A stretch of DNA of 64,000 nucleotides from the NCBI GenBank assembly GCA_945910005.1, contig OX246741.1, positions 40,907,180 through 40,971,179 on the forward strand, read 5' to 3'. Below the pieces are notes generated by a model that saw only the letters and a list, made by a program, of their open reading frames with translations, did no database searches and had not been told where the DNA came from. The position numbers were made by a program, and so were the translations under genes. The stretch comes from Isoperla grammatica. Taxonomy: Eukaryota > Arthropoda > Insecta > Plecoptera > Perlodidae. How positions within the stretch are numbered: the stretch's first letter is position 1; each line of letters opens with the position of its first letter. Shown piece after piece: positions 36,603 through 48,653 of the stretch.

Positions 36603-36778
36603 CTTTTGATTTGATTGTTTGGTGTTTAATGATGACCTTGACAACTAGGTCATTACGTCTGGGGTGCCTGGAGCAAAGGACAAGGGACAAGTAGGAGACG
36701 TAACGGGGATCAAAGGAGAAAGGAGATTACGTGGACTTCACTTCGTCTGGCTTCTCCCCTCGATCTGTCCGGCTTCTC
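36603..36778 (-). mobile_element. Dispersed SINE-like repeat, copy 2 (diverged)
   Basis: On the minus strand it shares with 13964-14185 the blocks gccggacagatcgag, agaagccagacga and cgtccac/ccacgt. It ends in gtcattaaacacc, a diverged form of the gtcgttaaacaac tail. Confidence 0.55.
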
Positions 36779-39700
36779 AATATTTCAACTGTTACGGATA
36801 TTGACGTCACATATTGTGTAAATTTAACATTAAAACTAAACTTAAATATGTACGATACCGATGTGTACACTGGGTAAGAATGCACCAGAGCCCAGAGCTA
36901 TTTTAATGAGGGACATTTATGTTTCACTTTGTTACTGAAAACCTAGAAGCATGTTTCGAACAAACAGTGAATACAGTTTTTGGAAAAAAAAGTTACGAAA
37001 TATTTTATAAATATTAAAAAAAAACTCAACACCATGTCGATATTTTAAGGGGGAAATAGAGCTTTACAAAAACATTTGCAAGTTTACTAGTTTAAAGTAA
37101 TCAATAACCTCTTTTCGTGGTTTGTAGATACTAATCTTAAATGGTGTAAAACAAATTTAAAATTCAACAAAGAACGTTATACGTTACGGTTAGTGAAATA
37201 ATATTGAAATCACAAAATTAATACATTTTAATATAACACACTCATTATTCTGGCGTCAAGAAACCCATCAACCGTGTACAGTCGAGACTAGATGCTGAAA
37301 TGTAGGCCTATCATATCTATAACCATTAGCTCCAGTACGTATTCAAGTACTTCATTAATATAACCTCATTGATTAACTGCCGCGTTCATTAGCAGTAATA
37401 AAAATAAAACTAAATGCTATCTTTTAATCTGGCAGCTAAAGGTGTAGTTTTTTTCCTAGCAACGAAGCACTCAATAAATTCAAAGTTGTTCTGAATCGGC
37501 CTTGTTGATTCTGGCATCTGTCCGCAGGTGTTCGCACTGTCCAATCACTGATTCATATGTTTCCTATTTGGAATGTCGATCTTTGATTGGTTATCGCTCA
37601 CTCGTCGATGGTGTTCGAAGCCTACAGGGTTGGTTTAGACACTTTAAATTAAAGTCCCCCACTGCAAATCAGTTTAATTACTGAGTGGGTAGACTCTAAA
37701 TGTGAATTTATTTTATTTAATTTATTTATTTGAGCAGTGCATCTGTCTCGTTGATTGACAGATACTAAAGGTTGCTATTAACATCATTAAACGTTCTCTC
37801 GTATGGTCCTCGCGATCTTTGACTCGTGATATTTGTTGTAACTAGCTTGGGTCGAACGAATCGTTGCATTAAGTTGGGTGTCCTGACCTGTAGCAGAACG
37901 TTCGGGCACGGCTGAAATCTAGCCAAGTGTGTTTTGAATGTTTTATTTGTTTTATTTTGATGTCTTGATAGGTATGGTTACAAATTATTCTAGCACGTGA
38001 CAAAAGGCTAAATAGGTAATTTGGTGGATTCATTACTTCTTCCTAAGCAGAAAGTCTCAATTTTGATTCCTAAAAAAGAAATACCATGTCATACATACAG
38101 ATTTGTTATTATTTGATATTGATATTTTCATTTAGGCCTACATGGTCATATATTTTGATTTTAAGACACTAATAATGGATAATACACATTATGCCTTTTA
38201 TGTGATACATAAGAACGAATAGTCTTACATGGCAAATCATGATGATAAGAAATCCGCGTACTAAAATAGTTTTGAAGAAATAAAGTGGATGGACATGGGC
38301 AACGTTTAAGAAAAACTCAAACTATAATGAACTGGTTTATCAGAAGCCAATAATTTAGCATTGTTTCCTGGGTATTTTCGCTGTCCACAGGTATATTATT
38401 AAATTCTCGTATTGGAATTGGTCAGCCTAGGCAACACGTCCGCCTGAATATGTCACGTAGAATTATATTAAGCGCCCTACGTGACAACGAACGCGTCACG
38501 TCCCTGATTTTGGCACCTTGTTGCATCCTGGCTCATATTACAATAAACCCGCAAGAAAACTTTCGCGAGTATCTAATTCCAATACTAGTAAAGTTCCATC
38601 ACACGAGGCACGTGATGATACCCACGCCCTTAGTTAAGTCATCAGCGAACATGTTAACAAACAACTCTCAAAAGATTCATTCTCTATCTCGACAGAGTTT
38701 TTAATTACTATCTTTCAGCTGGCCGCGCTATGAAGGCGAGGAAGATTGCGTATGCAACGTATAATAATTTTAACAAGAAACCTGTTTGGGTGGAATCCTT
38801 GTATCATCTTTAAATATTTTTAATAATAGCTCGTAAGTCTCCGAACAACACGGGTATTATTCAGCATCTAAGCACTTTTTTTTAACGCATCGTAAGTTCT
38901 GTTTAATTCACACAAAAACATGGAAATAACGAAGTTGTACTTGCTGTATAATTTATGCGCATGAAATAAGCGCTCAGATTATTTATTTGTAGATGTGTGT
39001 TCGCATCTGTCATGTGGAGAAGGTAATGAATAGACTTTCAATACAACCTAGCAATACGATACCCTGGACGGATATAAAATAGTAGCACGGGGCTGACGAT
39101 GTTGTTCGGATACTCATTCGCTTTCTAGGCGCTCATTAAAAATAATGAATTGTCCAATTATTTATTTATTTATTAACGCCTCATATATTTTTTATATTGT
39201 ATTATTTTCACGGATCTTTTCAACACATTGTGTAAACGATTTGCCTTTTCTGTAGCTGAAAAAGATCTCATAGTAATTTGTCTAAACAACTAAACAAGCT
39301 GAACCGGCTTCCATATAGACTAGGAGAATGAGGGGTGAATAAGGGGAGGGAGAGGGGAACACGGGAAGTATGAACAACTGTGCTCACGGAGAAATCGGAT
39401 GAGAATAAAAACATTACGTGAATATCTAAAGTACTACCAAGGAATAGAAACGACAGCTCTTTATAATCTATGGTATTTAACTATATGTTACCTAATACCT
39501 ATATAAAACAACTTCATAAAACAACATCTCAAATGCTCACAACCTTATAAAAACAATTAATATATATCTGTGCTTCCTTCACAGGACGGGAAAGAGTTTT
39601 ATAATGTCAGGATTAATTTGTCATATCACGGCTATAGCTGAAATATAAACGAAGAGTTTGATCCGGGTATATTTTGATGAAACCGTTGAAAAAGGTAAAA

Positions 39701-40965
39701 AAATAAAAAATTAAAATTAAATAAACACGGATATGCTGTTGTCTGGCATTTTACAAGACGTAAAACGTAATACCACGATTATTTTTCTATTTCGTGGGGG
39801 TTTACTTCAACGATAATATGTTCACAGACAGAACGCCGAACAGCAAATACTAGAAATGACCGTCCTACGTCACTCGAGCGTATTGACGTCTAACGTTGCA
39901 TTTCGTGGCACATTTTCTGTCGTAACCATTTTCTTATGTGTCCTACTATAAAGTATACGTTAATTTATTTATTTAGTTACCTCCTTTGTGAATAATATGT
40001 GTGTTTTATAAATGAACCGAATAATATACTCTCTCTTATTATTCACGGTTTATAAGAATTCCTTTGCAGTAATGATACAGACTGTATTGATGTTATCCCA
40101 TTTCTAACATGTAAATAAATAAATATGTATTGTATTGTTATAAAATAAAAAAAATATTAAGTTATTATATGCTTTTGTTATTGTCTAAACGTGCAAATTC
40201 TTCCACCAAGCTTACCTTGAACATCACATTACTACTCTGCTAATTTGGTGATGCAAGTATAAGAAATGTACTCTCCTCTTCATCTTCAAGGACTTCCACG
40301 CTATTTTGTTTTTAATTCCGGCACTTAAATATATACATGGACGTTAATACGGCTGAACGTCTTAGCTTGTGCACGCGAGGCTAATCGAGACGATACGGCT
40401 AATTTATGGTTGAGCAACAACATTAGATAATGGGATGGGTTCTTGATCGCGACAGACTCGTCTTGAACCGAGATAGGAAACATCTAAAGTTCTCCTCAAA
40501 CCAACATCCACGCGGGCAGAATGTGAACTAAAAGGTATTGGTTCGTATTGTTGGAGACCAAGGCAGTCAATCGTCCCCTTTATTTTGAAAATCACTTACC
40601 TTCTAACATAGTCAATACAGCTCCAAACCACATGGACCTTCAACGCTTCCGAGGACGAATCGTCTCAAAGCGAGCCTCTTCGCTATTGTCAAGCGGGTGG
40701 CTTGGACCCTTGGACATCCGTTGGTCGATTCGATGCCCACTTTTTTAAAGCTGTGCATCCTTTCTGGTGACAAGCTAGACGTTGTTTACAACCTAGCGTA
40801 GTGAACGGGAAATAAGCCTCCCTTTGAGGAGTCTACATTACCGGCGTGGATGTTGGTTTTTAGTCAGACGTGACACTGGGAAAAATCAGCCAATGGCTGA
40901 TGGAGAAAAGCGTGTTTGTATCATCTTTACGTTTTTAGCTTGGCCGTTTTTCAACAATATTATTG
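36779..40965. other. Unique AT-rich sequence, no supported gene
   Basis: About 4.2 kb. The longest frames (84 codons at 38450, 66 at 40548) lack any recognised domain. A short inverted pair, accaacatccacgc at about 40500 and its inverse at about 40845, suggests another decayed inverted-repeat element. Otherwise nothing supported. Confidence 0.5.
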
Positions 40966-41156
40966 AATAATGAAATCAAATTATAACTAGAACGGGATGT
41001 TTGGCGGCGTCGTGTGGGTGATTAAGTGACTGGCCTCGACGTTTCGTTCCTGCTGTGTAATTAAAGGAAGGACCGAAACGTTGAGGTGTCACCTCATCAC
41101 ATCACCCATGACGCGGCTTCACATGTCGTTTTAGTTATAAGTTTATTTCATTATTA
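40966..41156. mobile_element. Palindromic foldback element
   Basis: Arms of about 89 bp (40966-41054 and 41068-41156) are inversely complementary (aataatgaaat...ataact, ggcggcgtc/gacgcggc, cgacgtttcg/cgaaacgttg), with a short loop near 41060. The centre carries cgaaacgttga, as in foldback family A, but the arms otherwise differ. Confidence 0.7.
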
Positions 41157-41225
41157 CCGGGCCGCGAAAGTTTGAATTGTGATTTAATATATTGACAGCA
41201 ACATTACAGCATTACCATGTTTTAG

Positions 41226-41363
41226 ATCCGGTTTGTCAGTCGGTTAACGCGTAGTTAACGGGGCCGTTAGCTGTCGGTCCGTAATCTGTAACCCAACAAA
41301 CCCTATGCAGATACCAGACCGTCATCTGACGACCCCGTTAATGACCGATTGCAAAACCGGACC
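41226..41363. mobile_element. Short inverted-repeat MITE
   Basis: Ends tccggtttgtcagtcggtta (left) and an inverse form ending aaaaccgga on the right. Complementarity extends about 50 bp per arm (gttaacggggccgt / acgaccccgttaa). 138 bp, no coding capacity; the target duplication is unclear. Confidence 0.65.
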
Positions 41364-42040
41364 TTACTGGTATAATAAACGTAATTAAAAGGAAACATGA
41401 AACGCTGAATAAAAAGAGATATATTCATTGTACGGCTATTTCTTTAAATATATTTTGTCTTAAATGATGTTGGTTGGCAATCTTGAGATTAAATAATTTA
41501 AGTAAGACGTGAGAGCCAGTTTTTCAATGTTATTAGATCGTAATTTATATAAAGCTCATTGAAAACAGTACTGACTTGTATCTTTAGGATGTTTTTGAAA
41601 TATATTTACACAGTGATTCAGCGTTACCAGACGTCTTAATATTACATGGACTTGTATTACTCACTTAAATCATACGCTGCACAATAGCACAAACACAATA
41701 TACAATATAATGAATTTAATGTAATGTTATGTTGCGATCTCGTTTCTTAATATTATGGACAACACATGAGAAATTTAACATCTCCTTTTTGCGTTACACA
41801 ACAAATATGTATATTTTAAAATTTTAAAATGTATTTTTCAATTGTGCCGGTTATTTACCTTCTCCGGATATTTACTTTCTTTATTTTCAAAATTTCTCAA
41901 AATGCTTCAAAAACGTAACCCATTTCGGTGTAATTTATAAAAAAAACACACTCGGTCTAATTCTTCACAGGGCTTGAGCAGCCAAACCGTCGGCCGGTAA
42001 TTATTGTGAGCGTGGTAGCCGTCTAGGGTCAGTGATATAT
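41364..42040. other. Unique AT-rich sequence, no gene
   Basis: Single-copy AT-rich spacer with no supported feature. Confidence 0.6.
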
Positions 42041-42719
42041 TGAGTGAGTGAGTGAGTGAGTGAGTGAGTGAGTGAGAGACTGAGTGAGTGAGTGAGAGTG
42101 AATGTGTGAGTGAGTGAGTGAGTGAGTGAGTGAGTGAGTGAGTGAGTGAGTGAGTGAGTGAGTGAGTGAGTGAGTGAGTGAGTGATTGAGTGAATGAGTG
42201 AGTGAGTGAGTGAGTGAGTGAGTGAGTGAGTGAGTGAGTGAATGAGTGAGTGAGTGAGTGAGTGAGTTAATGTGAGTGAGTGAGTGAGTGAGTGAGTGAG
42301 TGAGTGAGTGAGTGAGTGAGTGAGTGAGTGAGTGAGTGAGTGAGTGAGTGAGTGAGTGCGTGAGTGAGTGAGTGAGTGAGTGAGTGAGTGAGTGAATGAG
42401 TGAGTGAGTGAGTGAGTGATTGAGTGAATGAGTGAGTGAGTGAGTGAGTGAGAGAGTGAGTGAGTGAGTGAGTGAGTGAGTGAGTGAGTGAGTGAGTGAG
42501 TGAGTGAGTGAGTGAGTGAGTGAGTGAGTGAGTGAGTGAGTGAGTGAGTGAGTGAGTGAGTGAGTGAGTGAGTGAGTGAGTGAGTGAATGAGTGAGTGAG
42601 TGAGTGAGTGATTGAGTGAATGAGTGAGTGAGTGAGTGAGTGAGAGAGTGAGTGAGTGAGTGAGTGAGTGAGTGAGTGAGTGAGTGAGTGAGTGAGTGAG
42701 TGAGTGAGTGAGTGAGTGG
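42041..42719. repeat. (GAGT)n microsatellite, about 680 bp
   Basis: Tetranucleotide tract with interruptions. The composite interruption gtgattgagtgaatgagtg occurs three times (about 42181, 42417 and 42608), showing segmental duplication within the tract. The minus strand reads as Thr-His-Ser-Leu repeats in all three frames; these are artefacts. Confidence 0.98.
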
Positions 42720-43286
42720 TCGTCCCCTCGTCTGGGAGTCGGGACGTGAGTTGAGGCGAAGACGTCGAGACAGTCTTGAGCGCTGCACCCAGCCTCGCGC
42801 ACGCGCCCTGGCGCATAACAAGTGAAGCACGCACACCGACCACCACTGACCCCAGCTACCCCAGGGTGAATGGGTTGTGTGTCTATGTGTGGCGTAATAC
42901 CTTTGAGTAGCCTTTGGGTAGAGGACCAACGTACACGGCTGTTGTCTACCCCTTTGTACCGTCGTATTGTACAGTGTAATGGTAAAGACACCTTAGAACG
43001 TATGGCTTCGAGGATACCGCTACGCGCGCTAGTGTCGCAGGGAAACAGTGGTGCGTAAGCTGTTCAATGAGTCTACTATAGGAGATTCGCTAATGGACGT
43101 TCTACCGTTGAGTAATATGTATATAAGTAAGAAATAACCTATATTACTCACTCAACGGTTCTACCAAAGATTATAGAGGGTTGTTTACAGCCCTTTATAA
43201 TCTTTGGTCATAGTATGGGGGTAGCTTACATCGGGACTGGTTATCAATCACGCTAAATACAGGCATTCGTGACATTTATTCACTTT
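42720..43286. other. Unique sequence with a short hairpin
   Basis: 43163-43180 and 43191-43208 form an 18-bp hairpin with one mismatch (accaaagattata / tataatctttggt). Just upstream is a weaker inverted pair (accgttgagtaatat / atattactcactcaacggt). No gene. Confidence 0.55.
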
Positions 43287-43290
43287 CTTC

Positions 43291-43377
<87 letters not shown>

Positions 43378-43378
43378 T
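43287..43378. repeat. (TTTC)n microsatellite
   Basis: About 23 TTTC units. Confidence 0.98.
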
Positions 43379-44852
43379 ATTATTATTACAAATAATAGTC
43401 GGTAAGATGCGGTACACAAACCGCCGTATGCGTTGATTTCTAACCAAAGAAACTGGCTTTATACTCATAAGGTAAAATTACGAACAATAGGCAAATCTTG
43501 CAATGATGTCTCGAGAGCGACAGGGGAAAAAGTAGCGCCCACACATCGAACAATGTTGTTGAGAACTACTTTTGTACTGTTTGAGAAATAGTTGAACCAA
43601 CATCTCGGAACCGTATAAAGTATCAAGCATTGTGTCAATTCTAAGAACAAACTATTGAAATCACATATTTGATTGTATGACAGGTGTATTTTATAGAATA
43701 TTCTGTCCGGTAAATGTTCCCTTCAACTTCAAGGTTTATAATTTGGCGCAGTTTTGTTTTTGTTCTGATAAATAAACATATTTACGCCATAGCTTTGTCG
43801 CATACGGACTTAAAACTGCACACTACCTTGTTACTCCTATACCACATGCATGTTCTTGAATACCTATTAATAATATTTGCATTCTCATCCTATTGCTTTT
43901 CGTTCTTATTTTCCACAAATTTCTCTCTCTTTGCTTCGCACTTCCGTTCGTACTCATTTCATTTCTCAAGTTTGCAGATTTTCTTCCAACAAAAAGATAA
44001 CTAATTGCTTCTTACGTGATTTTACTTTAGGCCTTCTGTTTAGTAGGTACGGCCTATACTTAGGTGTAGTCTGCTCACGAGGGCAATGATTGTAGATTAA
44101 TTTATAATAAAGATTATAAAGTATTGTGTTTAGTGATGTATTACCTAGGTGTGATTCACAAGTAACATTAATTAAATGCTGACGCGTATGCACGCTCACT
44201 CATAGTCATAGTGTATGTAAAATAGCAGTAAACCATGAAACAAAGCACACATAGTTTATTTCATTCTCAAACTTGTGAACTGATATAGGCCTAATACGAA
44301 TCTTTTCCATTTCAATTCCAACAACCAATTTAACTTTGTTCCCTCGTATGTAAGACCATAAAAAACTTTCCCATTCTCATCAGCCATAGTGTCGTGTTTC
44401 CATTCGACTTTTTTTATGTATACTTGTTCGTAAATTCGATTTGGATTCGAGTGGGGCCAGGTTGGGTGTAACAAGCAGTTAACTGGTCTTTGTTTGATTC
44501 AACTGTGATGAGACGATGTAGGGGTGGGGGGGGGGGGGAAGGGGGGGGGGTTATTACGTGTGGCTGCAGCACCTTTCATTTCAAGGGCCATTTCGCGGCC
44601 GGATACCGAATTACCACCAGGGGTCTACAAGGCGCTTGGAGGGGGGTTGCTATTTTCACAACACTTGCTCTCACCTGCAACAGTCGCGCAACGACTTTTC
44701 AATTGGGTTATTAATGTGATCGATTTATTTGACGTTCGGTTTCTTTGTGTGTTGTAACAATGCCACTTTAGTAACGCTGAACTCACGGGTTCCGTGGATC
44801 CGGGGTACAGTCATGTATGACTTTATTGTGTTCAAGAATATTTGTCGAACGG
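43379..44852. other. Unique sequence, no supported gene
   Basis: Contains poly(G) runs at 44524-44551. Frames up to 96 codons (43714-44004) are hydrophobic low-complexity. A 72-codon minus frame at 44256-44474 is not recognised. Confidence 0.5.
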
Positions 44853-44960
44853 TAGAGGTGGCTCAGCGGTAAGACGCGAGACTAATTTGGGAGGTTGCCG
44901 GCCACCGGCAATCCTGACCGATGGGTTTTCCCGAGGTTTTCTTCAGTCACAATACCAAGG
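44853..44960 (+). mobile_element. tRNA-derived SINE head, copy 1
   Basis: aggtggctcagcggtaagac contains an A box (TGGCTCAGCGG). The following gggaggttgccggccaccgg corresponds to the B-box region of the sister copies with the ggttcgaat core lost, then ggcaatcctgac and the ttcttcagtcac body. Not a functional tRNA gene. Confidence 0.75.
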
Positions 44961-45019
44961 CGAATGCTGGTATTGCAATGATTAATTAATTATTGGTAAT
45001 GCAAATATTTGTCGTTTGA

Positions 45020-45349
45020 GATGGTATTGTGTTGGATACGGGATTATTCTTATTTAACTTTCGCCTAAATTATTTCAAGGGCCTAAATGTTATTGGCACT
45101 TTATCATCTTTATGTATCACCCTCATTGTCTCCATTAAGTATGAAACGCAAAACTCAGATATCATCAACACCATCACCATCATGTTGAATGGTTTATGCG
45201 TAAACTTTTATAAATTAAAAATGTTCAAAGATGTTTTGGAAATCCTACATCAAGAGCAGCGCCTGAACGTAAATCTGACCGATAATCTCAATTGTTTGGC
45301 CACCCCTGTCTACCGCGAAGTATCACACGAAACCAAAGAAGGACGATAG
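45020..45349 (+). pseudogene. Possible chemoreceptor-like exon or fragment
   Basis: An open frame of about 110 codons without a credible ATG start. If it begins after the acceptor-like ttatttcaag (45079, phase 0) and ends at gaa|gtatca (45319, phase 0), it is an 80-codon exon. The peptide has two hydrophobic segments (VIGTLSSLCITLIVSI and IINTITIMLNGLCVNFY) followed by K-L-K-M-F-K-D-V-L-E-I-L. This arrangement resembles N-terminal exons of insect-type odorant/gustatory receptors, where a helix is followed by a K-x-x-x-F-x-x-x-x-x-x-L motif. The similarity is by eye only. It could equally be a chance frame. Confidence 0.2.
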
Positions 45350-46057
45350 AATTGATTGTAAATGACTTCTGTACAAGATAACCAAGATCCGATAGACAAG
45401 TTTTTTTTTACTAAATCCTCAAATATTTTCACTATTGAACCGAGGCGGACAAAAACAATGCTCGCAATCTTGTACCCATTCATCCACGAAGCCATCTACA
45501 GTAGAAAGATAATGATTGTATCAGATGATGGGATTGGTTAATGGTAGCACGCAGTGTTGTGACTGGATTACTTATTTTGTTTCTAGATAAATATAGTGCA
45601 CCTGTGTCTATTTAAGGGAATCCATCCTCTAAAGTGCAAACATTCAAAGATATCTGTTTTGAGAAAATACCATCCAAGGATACATTAAAACTATGCTAAA
45701 ATTTGTGTTTTGTCTTTTTGTTTATATGTAGCAAAAGAGTCTCAAATTACTAGAACATAATCAGTAAATAAACACCCAACATTCAAACTAACGAAAATCA
45801 GTAGGAACAAAATCTAAAACATGAGGTATATTTGCGTATTGTAGGCGTTGCATTGATATTAATGTGCATTTTTGTGATAGTTTTTAAAAGATTTACCTGT
45901 TAATAATAACCTGGTTATAATATTTACCTGTTTATAACTATAGAAGAACAAATGCAACGCAAGCTAGTTAATTTTTCGATAGTTAATTCTTAGAAGGGTT
46001 TTTGTTATCCCCATAAAGGATTGGCAATAGTTCAAATGTTACATACCAAAGCTTTAC
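45350..46057. other. Unique sequence, no gene seen
   Basis: Single-copy AT-rich sequence without a supported feature. Confidence 0.55.
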
Positions 46058-46247
46058 CGATGGAGATGGCTCAGTGCGTAGTACACGGGGCTCTAATCCG
46101 GGACGTCGCCGGTTCGATATCCGCTACTGGCAATCCTGACTGGAGGCTTTTCAGAGATTTTCCTCAGTCGTAAAGGCGAATGGTGGGATTGAGCCCTACT
46201 AACAGCCATCGGACCTTCCTTCTGAACTATTCCCTGTTAGTCACCTG
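46058..46247 (+). mobile_element. tRNA-derived SINE, copy 2
   Basis: A-box-like tggctcagtgcgtagt and B-box-like gccggttcgatatcc (one extra base), followed by the same body as the other copies (ggcaatcctgac, tttcctcagtcgtaaaggcg, ...gagccct). It runs up to the CTG target of the next MITE. Confidence 0.75.
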
Positions 46248-46708
46248 GGGCCGGATTCACAAGAGGTCTTAACTTAGGACCGGTCCTAAGTCCTGCTGTA
46301 CCGTATGTGCTATTATAAATCCATGATAGGCCTACTACACGGCCCAATTGATAGCTACTTTCGTGGAAATCACAGTGAACTTAAAATATTGCAAGGCGGT
46401 GTTTTAAAGTTTAGTGTTTTGTTTTCTTATACCTCCACAATCTAAAAACAGAGAAATGTGTATGTCAAGGTAAGTAAACGATATTTATTTATGTTCACAC
46501 TTAGAAGTCATAGACGCGTTGCCACCATCTTTGAAGAAAGATAAGACCAACTCAGACTGGGCCTAAATATTTGTCTCAAGTGTTTGTTATTTACTAGGGT
46601 TTCTTAGCAACGTCGAGTCGAGGCTATGTGTAGGTCCGTATCAGCCAATGGCGTAGTGGTCCTAAAGTTAGGCCAGGCCTAAGTTAAGACCTCTTGTGAA
46701 TCCGGCCC
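46248..46708. mobile_element. Harbinger-like MITE with CTG target
   Basis: 461 bp. Terminal inverted repeats of more than 30 bp begin gggccggattcacaagaggt and extend through cttaactta. A CTG direct repeat flanks it (46245-46247 and 46709-46711). No transposase frame. Same target triplet and GGGCC-type ends as the MITE at 33705. Confidence 0.88.
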
Positions 46709-46711
46709 CTG

Positions 46712-46820
46712 GGCTCTCATTCCAGAACACCTTTATAGCCGGTTGTAAAGTTGCGCCCCCTATTCCGTAACCTGGGCGCAAGTTGCAACCGGTTGCATCT
46801 TACCTACCGGAATGAGGGCC
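46712..46820. mobile_element. Second small Harbinger-like MITE, abutting
   Basis: 109 bp with inverted ends ggctctcattcc and ggaatgagggcc. It is flanked by CTG (46709-46711, shared with the previous element, and 46821-46823). Internal arms (gccggttgtaaagttgcgcc / gcgcaagttgcaaccgg) are also inverted. Two elements therefore share one target triplet. Confidence 0.75.
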
Positions 46821-46823
46821 CTG

Positions 46824-47240
46824 AAGAAAGACGTGAGTTTTACCTGGGCAGGTTTTAAACGAAAAATTATTATTACTATCTGAAAGCTTAACTTTTCTAT
46901 ACAATAGCGCAGATTATAAAAATAAACGCTCTTCCTTCTGATGATACATTCTCCACGGTCCAACGGGTTCTCGTGTAATCCGTCCATTTGTTCTATAGAA
47001 TATGTGGCCGTGTGTGTATTTGTAGCCTAGAAAGAATCCCTCGTGAGAATTATCAGTGATGGGAATCGAACTCGTTATCTTTAGATGCTGAACCGAGAGA
47101 ATCTCTTGTTCGAGTATCACGACTGAAAACCATGACTGAATTGACTGATTGTTATTACAAGAATGATTAATGTAATGTAGTGTGTTACAGTGTGTAGAGA
47201 GTAGAGACTATACTCAGACTATTATAGAATTCCCATGCAC
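46824..47240. other. Unique sequence with tRNA-like B box
   Basis: Near 47055, minus strand, gagttcgattccc resembles a pol III B box without a partner A box. No gene. Confidence 0.45.
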
Positions 47241-47745
47241 CAGTGGCGCACTAAGAGGGGGGGGGGAGGTTTTGAGCTACACGCCGTCCCAAAATACATC
47301 AAAACACTTTTATATATAAGGAAATTTATAAAGGTTTTAATTAATACTAACAACAACACAATCTTACTGCAAGTTCAAATTTATTCTTCTAAACTCATTT
47401 TCCAAGATATTTTCTCAGATTTTTCCTCTTCTGGGGCTCTGCCCCAGACCCCCATCGATATTTGCCATAACAACCTAATAGACAAAATACACCTAACCCC
47501 CTCCCCCCCCCAAGATAAAATCTTGAGTGCCCCACTGCCAACTACTACGCCCAGCAGTTCCTCATATAAAAACCAAACAAACATCTACACTCCTTCATAC
47601 CTATTGGTATGTCAGCAAGCGGTCGGATGTATTTATTATTCAAATAACTACTGGCAATAAGGTGGGCAGGGGGCTAAATTAAATGTAGGCAATTATTATC
47701 TAGTGCCGCGTGCCCCTCAGATTATGTCCTCACGAGCCGCCACTG
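47241..47745. mobile_element. hAT-like MITE, 505 bp
   Basis: Inverted ends cagtggcgc... and ...gccgccactg, with a G-rich stretch just inside the left end. Internal ggggctctgccccagacccc is a motif also seen at 49545 and 49850. CAGTGGCG termini are typical of hAT elements. An 8-bp target duplication is not preserved. Confidence 0.65.
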
Positions 47746-47806
47746 TAGTGCGTGTTATAGCAACACAGGCTTGTAGCCATGTCTGGTACTAAACAGAATG
47801 GCCCAG

Positions 47807-48650
47807 CAGGGCGATTCTCTAAGATGCGCGGTAAATTTAACCTTAACGACACTTGTACTAAACTTACCACACGATAAGCTACCGCGCGATTCCCAACTAC
47901 CATTTCATAACGTTCGATAACCGTATCGAAAGGACGTAGCCGTTGCAGCAGAGCAGCGCCTGTTATATATTAGTTTGTGGATGTTTTCGAGATGGCTGTG
48001 TACACTATAGAAAGTTAACCAATGACAACGCGTGAATAAATGGAACGTTTGCCATTGGGTGCGTTTGATTTCCGGACACCTTCTGCACTTTTTTCACTTA
48101 TTGCAGCATTAGGGTTCGTTTGATTTACCGGCACCTTTTGTACTTCATGCCATGTATCCCATGAAATAACATGGAGTGAGTGCAAAGAGTATAAAAGGTG
48201 TAGCAAATCAAACGAACCTAGTGTTTGAACTTAGAAGTAGGCCTAGGGTTCTAGGCCTACCCTACGTGCCGTGACGGCACGGCCAAACTAGGCAAGTAGG
48301 GTTATGATACAAAATTACTTCTAGACTTTTGTTACATAACTACAAATTATATTTCCTTACTCACAAACATATTTTTAAATATAAATATCGTATATTTGTA
48401 TCGGTACACACAACAAATTTCTATAATCAATTAGTTCAAATGCTGAAGTGAACATGAGACGGCTTGAAAAGTCCGCCATGTTTTCTTATCGCACGTCTAA
48501 AGGCAGGGTTTTGGAGCGCGCTTCTTTTAACGTAGGTGGTAACGATCTTTGTCGATAAAACACGGTAGAGAATCGCTAACTCAATGCGGTAAGGCTCGTA
48601 ACGTCGAAAACGGGCGTTCAATTTACCATGGACCTTAGAGAATCGCCCTG
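47807..48650. mobile_element. TIR element with CAG flanks, hosting a nested MITE
   Basis: 844 bp. Inverted ends cagggcgattctctaag (left) and cttagagaatcgccctg (right), with similarity continuing to about 35 bp (ggtaaattkaac). CAG triplets flank both sides (47804-47806 and 48651-48653), fitting a CWG-target Harbinger-type insertion. A smaller MITE lies inside at 48112-48218. Confidence 0.75.
48112..48218. mobile_element. Nested small MITE with TA flanks
   Basis: 107 bp. Inverted ends gggttcgtttgattt and aaatcaaacgaacc, flanked by TA on both sides (48110-48111, 48219-48220). A diverged second left end (gggtgcgtttgatttccgga) precedes it at about 48058, so a partial duplicate or a prior insertion of the same family lies alongside. 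Confidence 0.7.
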
Positions 48651-48653
48651 CAG

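Noticed and set aside
42001..42991. Minus-strand frames of 220-320 codons with THSL repeats
   Set aside because: All three frames of a (CTCA)n tract; no protein evidence.
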